Positions 11,467 to 22,911 of a stretch of DNA of 64,000 bases are shown here, piece after piece. Every line of letters begins with the position of its first letter. Position 1 is the first letter of the stretch. The notes beneath the pieces are model-generated. The model did no database searches and was not told the origin of the DNA. It worked only from the letters and a program-made list of their open reading frames with translations. Source of the DNA: Larix kaempferi (Eukaryota; Streptophyta; Pinopsida; Pinales; Pinaceae); contig BSBM01001445.1 in assembly GCA_027924585.1 (NCBI GenBank), positions 682,001-746,000 on the forward strand, in the 5' to 3' direction. The position numbers and the translations under genes are program-made.

Positions 11467-12800
11467 GTGTTTGAAGAAATACTGGAATTGCCACCGAAAA
11501 TAGATATTGATTTCTCTATTGAGTTGATGCCTAGAGATGCTCTAGGTTCTAAAATTCCATACATAATGAGTACACCTGAGTTAAAAGAGATACAAATGCA
11601 ATTGGAAGAATTGTTGAAGAAAGGGTATGTAGGCCCATGTGTGTCTCCTTGGAGAGCACTAGTTCTATTTGTAAAGAAAAAGGATGGAACTCCGAGGTTG
11701 TGTATTGGCTTCAGAAAGATGGACAAATTCATTGTGAGGAATAAATATCATATTCCTAGAATTGATGACTTATTTTATCAACTCAAAGGAGCAAAGGTTT
11801 TCTCAGAGATAGATTTGATATTTGGTTACCATTAGGTGAGGATAAAATATGAAGACATTAGCAAGACAACCTTTAGGACCATATATGGTCATTATGATTT
11901 TGTGGTGTTTCCATTTTGGTTAGCAAATGCACCAGCTACATTCATATGCTTAATGAATGGAATATTCAAGAATTATTTGGATAAGTTTGTCATTATATTT
12001 TTGGATGATATTCGTATTTATTCCAAAACAAAGGAAGAGCATGAGGAGCACTTGAGATTGGTATTGCAAGTGTTAAGAGAACATCATATTTATGCCAATA
12101 TGAGTAAATTCTCTTTCTATTAGTGGAAAATTCATTACTTGGGACATGTCATCTCAAAATAAGGAATAGCAGTGGATCCAGAGAGGATAGAAGCTATTAT
12201 GGGATGGCCTACACCTAGGAATGTATTGGAAGTAAGGTCATTCATGGGATTAACCAGATACTACAGAATATTTATAGAAGGATTTTCCAAAGTGGCATAT
12301 ACAATTACATCATTTCACAAGAAAGGAGTTAAGTTTAAGTGGACACCACAGTTTGAAGAAAGTTTCCAGTAGTTGAAGGGATTACTCACTAGTACACCAA
12401 TCCTAACGACCATTGATCCAAATGAAGATTTTGTTGTATGTACATATGTTTTTTAAGAAGGAATTGGTGGAGTCCTTATGCAAAATGCACATGTGATTTG
12501 TTATGAATCAATAAAAATTAAGGAGAATGAAAAAAAGTATGTCAAACATGACTTGGAACTCGCTGCTATTGTGCATTCATTAAAAATGTAGAGATAATAT
12601 CTTAAATAGGTATGAAATTTGAGTTGAGAATAGATCACAGTGGGATGAAATATTTATTTGAGAAGCAAAATATGAATGCAAGGAAAAAAAATATGGTTGG
12701 ATTTTTTGTGTGAGTTTGATTTTGATATCAAGCAGATTAAGGGCAAGGAGAACAAGGTTGTTGATGCACTCAATAGAAGAGTTCATGCTATGCATGTTTC
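11467..12800 (+). pseudogene. TE1 reverse transcriptase and RNase H
   Basis: Gypsy RT in canonical order: [50 protein letters not shown], then after a stop FRTIYGHYDFVVFPF and the catalytic FLDD box in IIFLDDIRIYSK (~11990-12020). Thumb/connection: LGHVISK and [11 protein letters not shown]. RNase H starts near 12400 (FVVCTYVF, normally with an Asp) and continues to the motif KGKENKVVDAL (~12740). Stops at 11833-11835, 12121-12123, near 12162 and at 12370-12372 all stand where Gln is expected. Frames after about 12590 are disrupted. Confidence 0.9.
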
Positions 12801-12989
12801 ATTAATTAGTATGTGCAAACCATTTTTAAAAACCAAAATTGTTGAAGCTGTCATAACAGATGTACATTAGCTCTAGGTAAAACAAGAATTACAACAAGAA
12901 ACTATACAATAGAAATATGCAGGTTACAGATTGGAAGACAATCAAACTTTTACATAAAAAACCAGAATTTATGTTCCTAAGTCAGCAGA

Positions 12990-13860
12990 ATTAAGGAAAT
13001 TGGTAATAAATGGATGCATAATGTACCATATGAAAGGAATATTGGATACCAAAATACAATTGCAGTAGTAAGAAGTCAATACTTATGCCATGAATGAAGA
13101 AAGATATTGCTGATTATATAGAAATATGCATTGAATGTCAAAAATTAAAGGTTGAGCATAGACATCCAACAAGATTGCTTCAACCATCGCCAATACCTAA
13201 ATGGAAATGGGATGTGGTGACTATTGACTTCATCACTAAATTGCATAGGAAAAGAAAGCAACACGATTCCATCATGGCGGTGGTGGATAAGTTAACCAAA
13301 GTTTCTCACGTTGTACTAATCAAGTCAACTCATAAGGAAGATAGTATAGCATAAATTTATATGGAAGAGATCACCAGGTTACATGGAATACTGAAAGAAA
13401 TAGTTTCAGATAGAGATACAAAGTTTACTTTAAACTTTTGGAAAGGTTTATTCAAGGTATTTGGAACAAATATGAATTCAAGCATAACGTATCATCCACA
13501 AACACATGGGAAGATTGAGAGATTAAATCAAGTTATTGAAGATACGTTAAGAATGTATGTGATGGATCAACCATCAAAATGGGAAGACTACCTATATTTG
13601 CTAGAGTTTGCATATAATAATGGATATCTTGGTTCTTTGAATATGAGTCCATTTGAAGCCTTTGATGGTAGAAAGGGCAGTACTCCAATTAGCTGGGACA
13701 ATCTACTTGACAGAGTAATAATTGGGTGAGAACTACTCAGGGAAATGGAAGAGCAGATGGTTAAAATTAGGTAGATATTGAAAGTAGCATAGGAAAAGAA
13801 GAAGCATTATGCAGATAAAGAAAGAACAGTAAAATAATTTAAGTGGGGGATCATGCATAT
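12990..13860 (+). pseudogene. TE1 integrase
   Basis: DDE integrase that would insert the cDNA. The zinc-binding N-terminal domain is reduced to the C-x2-C half (ICIECQK). The core keeps all three acidic positions: TIDFITKL, VSDRDTKF and GKIERLNQ, followed by FAYNNGYLGSLNMSPFEA. Two long frames, 13094-13354 and 13361-13729, are in the same register and separated by a TAA at a Gln codon. The region past 13730 (EMEEQMVKIR) has further Gln-to-stop changes. Confidence 0.9.
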
Positions 13861-14078
13861 TTGAAAGTCAGGACAAAGAATATTTCTCTAAAACGGGGAA
13901 TTTGTCCAAAGCTTGTAGCCCAATTTTGTGGGCCATTTGAAATTTTGGATAGGATAGGACCTGTAGCTTATACATAGAATTTCCTGCATGTTTGTGTGTG
14001 CATAATGTATTTCATGTGTCTTTATTAGAGAAATATGTGCTTGGTCCTAGCCACATAATGAATTGGAATTTGATCTAG

Positions 14079-14246
14079 GTGGAACTGGAAGGAGATATTT
14101 CGGTATAGCCACTGTGTATCCTTGATCAGAAAGCTACGTTGCTAAGGAAGAGGGCCATCAGACAAGTAAAGGTCCAATGGACCCATTACAGTCCTAAAGA
14201 AGAAACATGGGATCTCGAGGATGTAATGCGGGAAGCATACCCTTAG
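14079..14246 (+). pseudogene. TE1 chromodomain at integrase C-terminus
   Basis: The frame VELEGDIS, a stop, then ILDQKATLLRKRAIRQVKV and WTHYSPKEETWDLEDVMREAYP, ending at a TAG. Aromatic residues and the E-E-x-T-W-E/D pattern match chromodomains of plant chromoviruses, which read histone marks and bias integration. It is too short and interrupted to stand out as a normal frame. This fixes TE1 as a chromovirus rather than a Tat or Athila element. Confidence 0.85.
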
Positions 14247-14320
14247 CTATTTTGATGTTTTGATCAAAGTTTAGTAAATGCAGATAGTGCCAATGATGCA
14301 TTGAGGATAATGCATAAATT

Positions 14321-14334
14321 AAGGGGGAGGGGAA
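14321..14334 (+). other. TE1 polypurine tract
   Basis: AAGGGGGAGGGGAA lies immediately before the 3' LTR. Confidence 0.88.
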
Positions 14335-16136
14335 TGTAATACCCCAACTTGACCCCATACTGTAAATTTGTAAATATTGATATAAAAGGCTAAATTTTGG
14401 AAACAAATGGTCGAGATGACCAAAACTATGTAATTATGTACATTTCTTATATTAATATAAAAATCTATAAATGGCTGTCTGGGAAGAAGGATGAAGAAGA
14501 GATGGGGGGCTATGAATCCACAAGTGGGGAAGTGATAGTGTGCCTTAGTTTATCTCCCTAGCCTTATTAAACCAAGTTATTAAACTATGATTAAGAGCCA
14601 TGCTTTGACTAAGCCTTATTTCATTAGATTAAGAAGGGGATTGGGGGGGGAGTGGTTCCATGTGGAGTGGCCACATGGAAAGCCAAATTATGCCTATAAA
14701 AGTGAGTTTCTAAGCTAGAGAGGGTTTATGTTCTCCATTATTACTCCAAATTTCACTCCTTAGCCATCAACTTGGGAGGCCATAGCTAGATACTGTAACA
14801 GGGAATGAAGATACCACAAGTGAACATGAATTACGCATGTAATTAACCTAGGTAGACCGGTGTGAGAGAAACATGGCCTACAACTTGTGTCTTGGAGTCC
14901 CAATTCAGAGACTTCATGTTCGGCATGTGTTGGAGCACCATAATGTAACTGGAGGTTTCCTGAGGGAGTGTTAACTCAGAGAAGGGATCTTATTCTTGGC
15001 ATTGTGCAAGTTGATGGGAAAGGAGAATTGATGATTGGGATAGCTATGGAGGGGGTTTAGGTACCAGTGGGTTACATGAGTGATTCAGCTGAGTAATTGG
15101 GATTGAGGAAGAGATTTTCACTTGTGGATTAATAGCCCCAGCTTGGGGGTGGCCTATCAAAGTGAGACTTAGATTGAGAGAGCCTATGGCTAGGAGGAAC
15201 GTCCTTCACATGCATCCAATTGGAGAACATTTTAATTAAAAAGATAAGTCTCTAAACTGTTTATGAGTGCCATGGTAAATTGCATGTTTGTAAATTGTTT
15301 AATTATTGTTATGATTGTATATGTGAGTGGAATTGCATGGTTGTGTGTTTGTTTCATGTTTCAATTTCCTGAAAATTCTGATGTATGCATAAATTGATTT
15401 GGGCGACCATGAATATTTATTTCCACTATGTAATTGAATGAATATTTGGAATATGAAATTGAGTATGAATCTTAAATTTGGATATGGAAAATGAGTGCAA
15501 CGTGGTCTCACCGGTTAAAAGAGGCAACGTCATAAGGGAACTAAAGGCTTCCCAAGGGACTGTTAACTCATCGAAGGGAGCTTGTTGTTGTTGTTGTGTA
15601 GGTTGATGGGGAAGGAGAATTGTGGATTGGGATATTTGTGGAGGGGGTTTAGGTACCAGTGGGTTGCATGAGTGATTCAACTAAGTAATTGGGATTAAGG
15701 GAGAGCTTTCTACTTGTGGATTGATAGCCCCATATCGAGGAATATGGCCTGTCAAAGTTAGACTTGGCTTGAGAGAGCCTATGGCTGGGAGGAATGTCCC
15801 TGGCATGCATCTAGTTGGAGAACATTTTAATTAAAAATATAAGTCTCCAAAATGTTTATGAGTGCCATGGTGAATTATGTGTTTGTAAATTTTTTAATTA
15901 TTGTTATGATTGCATATGTGAGTGGAATTGCATGGTTGTGTGTGTGTTTCATGCTTGAATTACCTAAAAATTATGATGTATACATAAATTGATTTGGGAA
16001 ACCATGACCATTTCTTTCCGTTGTGTAATTGAATGAATATATGAAAAATGAAATTGAGTATGAATATTAAATTCAAATATGTAAATTGAGTGCCCCATGG
16101 TCTCACTGGTTAAAATAGGCAGCTAGTTAGATTACA
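14335..16136 (+). repeat. TE1 3' LTR (1.8 kb)
   Basis: Begins TGTAATACCCCAAC and ends ATTACA. A TATA box (TATAAA) is at 14695-14700, about 360 bp in. The second two thirds are two tandem copies of a ~592-bp unit. Confidence 0.88.
14959..16130 (+). repeat. Tandem ~592-bp duplication inside TE1 LTR
   Basis: The two units (boundary near 15551) share GGGA(C/G)TGTTAACTCA, GGTTTAGGTACCAGTGGGTT, the CATGCATC(C/T)A region and TTATGAGTGCCATGG. The same two-unit arrangement is visible in the truncated 5' LTR (second unit from about 319), so it was present before insertion. Confidence 0.85.
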
Positions 16137-17580
16137 TTATTCCTCCCACAAGTTTACCTATCCAGTTCACCACCATGGTACCAAGTGGATTCCACATTAG
16201 CTTCTATTCCTCACACATGTGGGGCTATTCATGTGTGGAATTTCAAGAAAATTCTAGAAAGTAAAAAACCCTAACCCTAATTAGGAGTTGGAGCATGCAA
16301 AAAGATCTAAAATTAACCCTAGATGGCTATCATCACACGTTAAATACTGAGTCATTAGGAGAAGAAGGGGTTCCATTATTTTGAGGTATTGTAGTGTTGC
16401 ATAGTTGAGATACAACATGAGAGTGGATATTAGAGAAAAATAGAGGAGATAGGAGATCCTGTAGTATTCATTTTGGTCACAGAGTCATGGGTAACTCCAT
16501 TGATAATACGATTTCTTTTGTATTTGCATTTTGACATAGATACCAAGGCATAGTCCTCATTTATGGTTGGGTTTTTCCCCATAGTCCGTTTTCCTAGTGT
16601 ATATCTTATGTTATTGTGTGGATTGTGTACTTATTTTCTCTCATTAATCTTGTTTTAGTTCTAATTATTTAGAATTCAATAAAAATAAGCTAATAAAAAA
16701 ATAAATAAGTTGTAAGATCAGTTATGACAAACTGTTCTAGTGGAATATCCACAAGCGTTTATGGATCAATCACACTATCAATTAATTTTGAATATAAATT
16801 GGAAAAGGGAGGTTACTATAATTTCAATTTGACTCGAACTTGTTGGGAAAATCTTATGATGGACTATTTAAATGGATGTAAGAACTATGTAATCATGATG
16901 CAACCTTGTCATTTCATCAAAATAGTGGACACAAATGTGGGGTTTTGGCACTTGAGCATTTCTAACACAACTCAAGAACACATTATTTAGGGAAAAAGAA
17001 ACAAAAACAATGGGTTTACATCACACTATCTATTAATTTTAAACATAAAGTGGACAAGCGAGGTCACTATCATTTCCTTTTGAATTGAATTTGTTGGCAA
17101 AATCTTGATGGAGCTGAGAGAGATTTCCGGGGCATTCAATGGGAGTGCTCAATGGATATTTAACATCCTTCATCAAATCTATTGGATCTTCGATTGCAAA
17201 TCTATTTTTGCATCTATTTCATATCTATTATTATTGTTGTTGTTATTATTATTATTATGTGTCTAGCTAGCTTGTGGCATTCAATTAAATTCTTCTTCTT
17301 CTTCCTATTCTTCTTATTGTTAAATAGCTTGCAATAAAGAATCAAATATTAATAAGTAATACATGTTACTAAACTCGATAAATAAACATCGTTTTACCAT
17401 TGGTATTTGAATACTTCTAGAGTAATTAAAGACACAAATCTAAACAACCAAGGAAATCATACTCCTAACGGTGTGCAACTATGACCTCCAAAATATTATC
17501 CTATAAGAGCACTTTAAATTTTACACTTTTTATAACATAAATGTTGAAACTAAGTAGATTCATAATGTATTAATGGGAGA
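16137..17580. other. Host DNA right of TE1
   Basis: No convincing gene. The frame 16724-16990 (88 codons) is unrecognised and overlaps repeat block P. The GTTTTAGTTCTAATTA region and simple TTATTATTG and TTCTTCTTC runs (17225-17320) are low complexity. Confidence 0.6.
16750..17290 (+). repeat. Diverged repeat block P
   Basis: A ~110-bp motif (ATCACACTATC ... GGTCACTATCATTTC ... TTGGCAAAATCTTGATGG) occurs at 16765-16865 and again at 17015-17110, and a third time at 28355-28460. The stretch 16882-17170 is colinear with 28231-28498, and 17130-17290 with 27990-28190. Function unknown. Confidence 0.7.
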
Positions 17581-18398
17581 TGGCTTGATGATACAAGAAG
17601 GCGGTTCCGTAAAGTTGTTCAAAAAGGCCAAATTGATCTCTTCCCTAGGGATCCTAGATGTGAGAACTAGTTCTTTATCTAATAGGGACCAAGGTCACGT
17701 TACCTAGAAGATTGGATTCATTCAAAATTGTAATCCTCTTAGCTCATCTGAAATATTAATTTAAAATGGAACCAAAGTGGAAAATTGTGACACCCGTTAT
17801 GCTTGATTTAGTAGTATGTTTGAGTATTTACAATCTCTTTAGACCATTTCTGAATAAATTTATGACAAGTGGGTCTTCCATCAGAAAGATATCTGCCCTT
17901 TCCTTTTGAGGTACGATAATAGTGTGCAATATCCATATGATCTACCAGCATATTTCCACTTGCTTGGGTATTCTGAATCACTTGGCAACACATGTTTCTC
18001 CCACATTTTAATAATCTCATCCAAAAACGCAACGAGATTTTCCCTACGCAAATTTGCATTGATATCCCTCTTGTCATTTAATTTTTTGAAGGAATCATAA
18101 TATCCAGCTTTTTTCTTGAAGGAATCATAAATGTCTTCCTTCTCACAAAACTCTAATTTATACCACTCCATCTCTACCATTCTAGATTGTGCTTTGCTTA
18201 ATTTAAAATCCATCTTGCAAGCATTTGTGTTATGCATGTTGTCAATTTCTCTTGATCTTCTTAGGGCGGTCTGTGCAGGATCATTCTGCAGAGTTGACAT
18301 CACCAAATTCAAAAACACATTTAAAAAAAATCATAAGTGCAGATAAAGAGAATTCTTATATAATTTTTAGTACCAAATCTTACACCACTAGCAAACTT
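17581..18398. repeat. Duplicated host segment, left copy
   Basis: Starts at GGCTTGATGATACAAGAAGGC and is about 95% identical by eye to 25942-26780, including the EDS1-like exon and part of its upstream intron. The left copy is cut at 18398 by TE3; the right copy runs on through the same point (CACTAGCAAATTTGTTATG), showing the uninterrupted state. Confidence 0.85.
17808..18285 (-). pseudogene. EDS1/PAD4-like C-terminal (EP domain) exon, left copy
   Basis: On the minus strand, a CTCTGCAG splice-acceptor-like end (near 18286) is followed by NDPAQTALRRSREIDNMHN, WYKLEFCEKEDIYDSFKK, GYYDSFKKLNDKRDINANLR, LVAFLDEIIKMWEKHVLPSD, SKWKYAG and, after a frame change, VDHMDIAHYYRTSKGKGRY and GRPTCHKFIQKW, then a stop. 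These match the EP domain of lipase-like EDS1, PAD4 and SAG101, which pair to relay NLR-triggered immunity. Compared with the right copy, 20 bases are missing near 17945, shifting the frame between SKWKYAG and VDHMDIAHYYR. The N-terminal lipase part is absent. I cannot say which of the three subfamilies it came from. Confidence 0.78.
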
Positions 18399-18992
18399 TG
18401 TTGAAATATTGTAACTTCTAAGAATATTATATTTGTATTTTATTATTCTGGAGATGTTTCATTCCTCTGATGGGACTTTGTCATGTATCCGAAGATGTTT
18501 ATTCCTCCGTGGCAACTTGGGTTATTAGACATCCCTAGTGGGGGTCGGACCTATATGTGTTATGTGGGTTAAAGGGTTATTAGACCACCCTTGTGGGGTT
18601 GGCCCTGTCACATTATGTAAAGTGGTTAAGTTGGGGCCGACCTAGCTTGTGTAAAAGACAAGTCAGAGTAGTGTATAAATAGAGGAGGTGTGTTCCTCAT
18701 TTATCACACTCACAACACATTACACTAACTTGTGAATAACACATAGGTGAGGGAGAGATCTGCTATGGAGGAGAAGGAGCTCATGTCTAGGGTTTACATA
18801 TTTGTATTTGTTGGTCATCTATATTGAGGAATATTTGTTGGGTTTTCTACCCCATGAGGGTTTCCCAGGATAAATTTGTTTCTCTTGTGTTTATGTTGTG
18901 CTTGTTGTTCTTTCAGTGATCCTGTATATGCTATTGTTGTGAAATGAAATACAATGCTGATATTTTCTATCTTAGAATATTAAATCTTAACA
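18399..18992 (+). repeat. TE3 5' LTR
   Basis: TGTTGAAATATTG to AATCTTAACA. TATA box at 18674-18680. Shares with TE2 and TE5 LTRs the phrases GGTTATTAGACCACC, GTGGGGT(T/C)GGCCCTGT and GTATAAATAGAG. Confidence 0.92.
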
Positions 18993-19010
18993 TGGTATCA
19001 GAGCTAACCT
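18993..19010 (+). other. TE3 primer-binding site
   Basis: TGGTATCAGAGCTAACCT abuts the LTR and contains the perfect initiator-Met core TGGTATCAGAGC. Confidence 0.93.
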
Positions 19011-21372
19011 AAAGGAAGGCAATGTATGGCACTTACGACACTTGCTTCACTTGCGACAATTTGAAGGTTAGGGTTTTATATAGAAAAAACCAGTCATCGT
19101 GGAACTTTCGCTATAAATCCATTTTGGAGAAGTTTCAGGATATGAAACCTTTACAGGTAGTAGCTAACATCCCCATGTACCTTTTTTCCAAAGGAAAACC
19201 TCATATTCGTTTTACTTTGTGATTTATGATCAGTACAAGTTAGGGTTTCTGCCTCTTCCAGATCTTAGTCATAAACAGGTGACCTAGGAAAAAAGGTCAC
19301 AACTTGGGCTAGGAAGCTCCAAATTAAATTTCGTAAAAAGTGACAGGTAGAGAACAAAATGTAGTTTCTCAGGTAACTTGTTTAGAGGCCGAAGTTGAAC
19401 CAGTGACCCGTGGCATGCCGTACAAGTTTGCTCTCCTGTTTTATCCCATAAACAGGTCACATTGCGACACTTGGCATAACACTCTCTCAGAGAATCCAAT
19501 TGAGGTAAGACCTATGGGGTTGGAAATATGACAGTTCAGGATACCACAGAATGAAGTTTCAGACCCTATGGATTTGTAATTTCAGAGATGCACCAGAAAC
19601 AATCAGGTACATATTTATGTCCAAATAGAATTGTTTCTGAGCACCTCCATTTTTTGGATCATCACTACTGTGGGAAATTAGGGTTTCGGAGAAAGTTGAA
19701 ATTCTTGGAATCGGAGACCACAGCTGGATTCTACTCATCAAAATTGAAATTTAGAGACCAAGATCGAATTTTTTGGTTGGGTAGAAGGCCGGGCTTGATC
19801 AAACCCTAGTTCGGGATTTTGATCGGAAAGATGGAAAATTAGGGCTTCTGCAAAAGTTGGAATTTTTGAAGTCTGTGACCATGGCTAGAAGATACTCAGA
19901 AAAATCAAAGCTTAGAGCTTTGGATCAAACCTTTTGGTTGGGCAGAAGGGTGGGCTTTATAAAACCCTAGTTCGGGGTCCTGTCTAGTGAATCCAGAAGT
20001 TTCAAAGGCAATATTGAGGGGTCAAATTTTGGAGATTTCAAAATTGAAGTATGCTAGCTTGATCAACTCAGCAAGGTGCATCTTTCCATCCATTCAGAAG
20101 TTTGAAATTCAAAGTTTGAATTTTTAGGGTTTCTCTGACAAACCCTAATCCAGATCCAGATCCATTTTCAGCAAATCAAAGTGGATTGGGTTAAAAGCAA
20201 TCCTGACAGGTATGACTTGAGGAGATACAGGTATGTGTTAAAATCTGTTCATGATTAAGTTTATAATATGCTTGTCTTCATATTATTGAGGTTAGTACAA
20301 TCTTGATTAATATTAGAATTGTCTTATCACCCTAGTAAAAGTATGAATGTATGTGAATGATAGAAGACATTCTTTGATCAAGGTTATATGATTGTACTAA
20401 TGCACTTATGGTGTTGTATGTGGATGATGTTGCCTGCTAACAAGATACAGGTACATCAAGAAAGACAAATCAATTTCTATGACCATGATGACATGAAGAC
20501 AAAGACTCATCCATAATCTTTGATCACATAGAAGCTCTACTTACGAGGTATGTATGACTTTGTTCTACTATGCTTAACCTATGAGATATGCAGGTTCTGG
20601 CACAAGATCTCTAAATCATTGAAGAGAATAAAGATATTGTTTGCATATGTTAGACATAACTAAGCAAGTATACTAATCCAGGTATGTTTTCCATGTCAAG
20701 TTGGAATCCTACTTTGTGCTAGGATCTTAGTATATCTATGTATTGAATGATCATACATACTCAAGATTACTTAGAATCATAATGTTTTGATAATATTGAG
20801 ATTATACTAATGAATGTATGTTTGTGTATGAGATCATGAGGCCCTGACACTAGTGCACAATTAAGCATCCATAGTGGTACATAATGAATAGAAGTTCAAA
20901 ATACATATAGAGATAAAGCGGGAAGCAACCACACAAACATAAAAGATAAGTATTTGAGTTGTTATTTGAATCTCTGAAATAGTAATGATAATGCTTGTAA
21001 TAGTTCTATGCATATTTGTAGAATATATCATGCATAGTGTACGCATTCATATAACATTGAACATTATACTACTAATATGCATTTGATTGGTAAGTTGGAC
21101 AAACATTCCATTGTTGCTTGTCTAGATTGAAACCTCTTTGTTGACATGCTGAGAGTTGTGCACGCTCTCGATAGTATGTTCCGGTAGAGATGGAAGGCAT
21201 CTAGATTTCCACTGTATGCATACATGATATGGAAAAGTGTTGTGTCAAAGTATTGGTCAAGATAGTTGCATAACTATGTGAATCATATATGTATGCATAA
21301 TAGATTATCATGTCAAACATGATTTGATGATTATGAAGTATTACTAATCATGTAATTAACTTTGATTTGTAG
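19011..21372 (+). other. TE3 long noncoding leader
   Basis: Colinear with TE2 and TE5 leaders. Splice-like points: ATACAG/GTATGT near 20231, ATACAG/GTACATC near 20450, ACGAG/GTATGT near 20547, ATGCAG/GTT near 20594, CCAG/GTATGT near 20682, TTTGTAG/G at 21372. A 63-codon frame (19340-19531) matches one in TE5 (29853-30044) but the differences look neutral. Confidence 0.6.
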
Positions 21373-21867
21373 GTAAGATCATGAAGAATGATGAACACCG
21401 AACAAGTGATGGATGTTCAACAAGAAGACTTACAAATCAAACATACTATAGAAGGCTCGTGGCTAGAAGATTCTCTTTGAAAAGAGGTAGAGGATCATGA
21501 CGAGATGTTTACTCCAAGTGGCTAGATAAGACCATTCTCTTAATGGTGTAATTGAAGAAGAAGCGTGAATCAAGAAAACTCCCAGAATTCAATTGAAAAA
21601 AAAATCTCTGTATGGGTTCAACAGGTACCCAGGATCGATAGTCATTTGATGAGCTTAATGATCACCATGGGTGATGTAGATTTCAACCTTTTCTACAAGG
21701 TTGAAAATGGTTTCTATATACAGATGACATGGATGCAAGAAGGAACTCACCACAAGAGTTCGAATGATCTTGAGGCTCATATCAGTAGACCCATATAATG
21801 AGAGATGGCACAGATAGATATGCAGAAGATCACTCAGAGTAGGAATGATGTTTAGTCACAGAGGAAG

Positions 21868-22911
21868 ACTTGACAGTTTCTTGACAAACTTAGGCTTTAC
21901 CAGAAGTAAAGCTGATCCTAACCTTTACCTTAAGGTTATGGATGATACTATAATTGTATGTGGATGATCTCTTTCTGTCAGGGAATGAGAAATAGATCAT
22001 GGAAAACGAGAAGAATCTAGCTACAAAATTTGAGATGAAAGATCTTGGATTGATGCATTACTTCCTAGGTTTGGAAGTATGGAAAGGCTCAAAAGGAATC
22101 TTTCTCAAACAGGGAAAGTATGCTGTGGAAATATTGAGAAGATTTGATATGTTGGAATGTACAACCATGGCCACTCTTATGGGTTCCGACTTGAAGCTGT
22201 TAGCTGATGACTCCTCATAGTTAGTGGATGTGACTCTATACACACAGATTATTGGGTCATTAATGTATCTGATGAATACAAGGCCAGATATATGCTTTGT
22301 TGTGAACAACTTGAGTCAGTATCTAGTGGAACCTAGGTGTGTTCACCTGATAGTTGCAAAGCATGTGATGAGGTACCTAAAGGGTACGATAGACTTTGGT
22401 CTATGTTATCTTGGAGATCATGACTTCAGATTGTATGGCTACACAGATGCTGATTGGGCAGGAAGTCACATCAGGTGGATGTTATTGTCTAGGATATGCC
22501 ATGATATCGTGGATTAGCAGGAAGCAATATAGTGTGGCTCTCAGTACAGCTGAAGCAGAATATATAGCTGCTTGCTCTGCTAGTTGTGAAGCGCTATGGC
22601 TTCGGAAGTTGTTATCAGGATTGTTTGACTTAGATATGGACTCCACTGTGATCCTGTGTGACAACCAGAGTTGTATCAAGATGACAGAGAATCCAGTGTT
22701 CCATAATAAGTCAAAGCACATAGAGATCCGATATTTCTATATACGGGATATGGTGCAGAAAGGAGCTATCAAGATCAAGTATGTGAGCACTGACGAACAA
22801 GTTGCTGATGTCTTGACCAAACCTCTGTCTCGAGAAGAGTTTGAGTATTTTCGAGACAAGCTTGGTGTAGTTCAGAAGGACCCTCCTCGAAAGGGGGAGT
22901 TATATGGTTGA
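21868..22911 (+). pseudogene. TE3 Copia RT (3' part) and RNase H
   Basis: Homology starts in the RT palm at SLGFT-like LGFTRSKADPNLYLKV, followed by the catalytic YVDD box near 21956 in a broken frame, then EMKDLGLMHYFLGLEVW, GSLMYLMNTRPDICFVVNNL (22224-22517) and RNase H (22396-22911) with STAEAEY, CDNQSC and ADVLTKPLS. A deletion after YTDADWAGS removes the usual DRKSTSG and shifts the frame. The segment 21373-21867 holds shuffled pieces of the missing first half of RT. Dead copy; it would have copied element RNA in virus-like particles. Confidence 0.9.

Larger units (their letters stand above)
1..16136 (+). mobile_element. Ty3/Gypsy chromovirus (TE1), 5' end cut by window edge
   Basis: A Gypsy element with partial 5' LTR (1-894), primer-binding site, gag, protease, RT, RNase H, integrase and a C-terminal chromodomain, then polypurine tract and 3' LTR (14335-16136). 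Integrase lies downstream of RT, which defines Gypsy, and the chromodomain after integrase places it among chromoviruses. The LTR ends are TGTAAT...ATTACA, a short inverted repeat. A Copia element (TE2) is inserted at 1452/1453 in its leader. Every coding block has in-frame stops, nearly all explained by CAA, CAG or CGA changing to TAA, TAG or TGA, so the element is dead. The left target duplication is outside the window. Confidence 0.9.

Noticed and set aside
16268-16284. CCCTAACCCTAATT, telomere-like
   Set aside because: Only two imperfect units; the plant telomere unit is CCCTAAA and no array follows.
19340-19531. A 63-codon leader frame shared by TE3 and TE5 (29853-30044), start and stop in the same places
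   Set aside because: 45 of 63 residues agree, but most nucleotide differences in the comparable part change the amino acid, as expected for neutral sequence; TE2 has a stop in the same frame.
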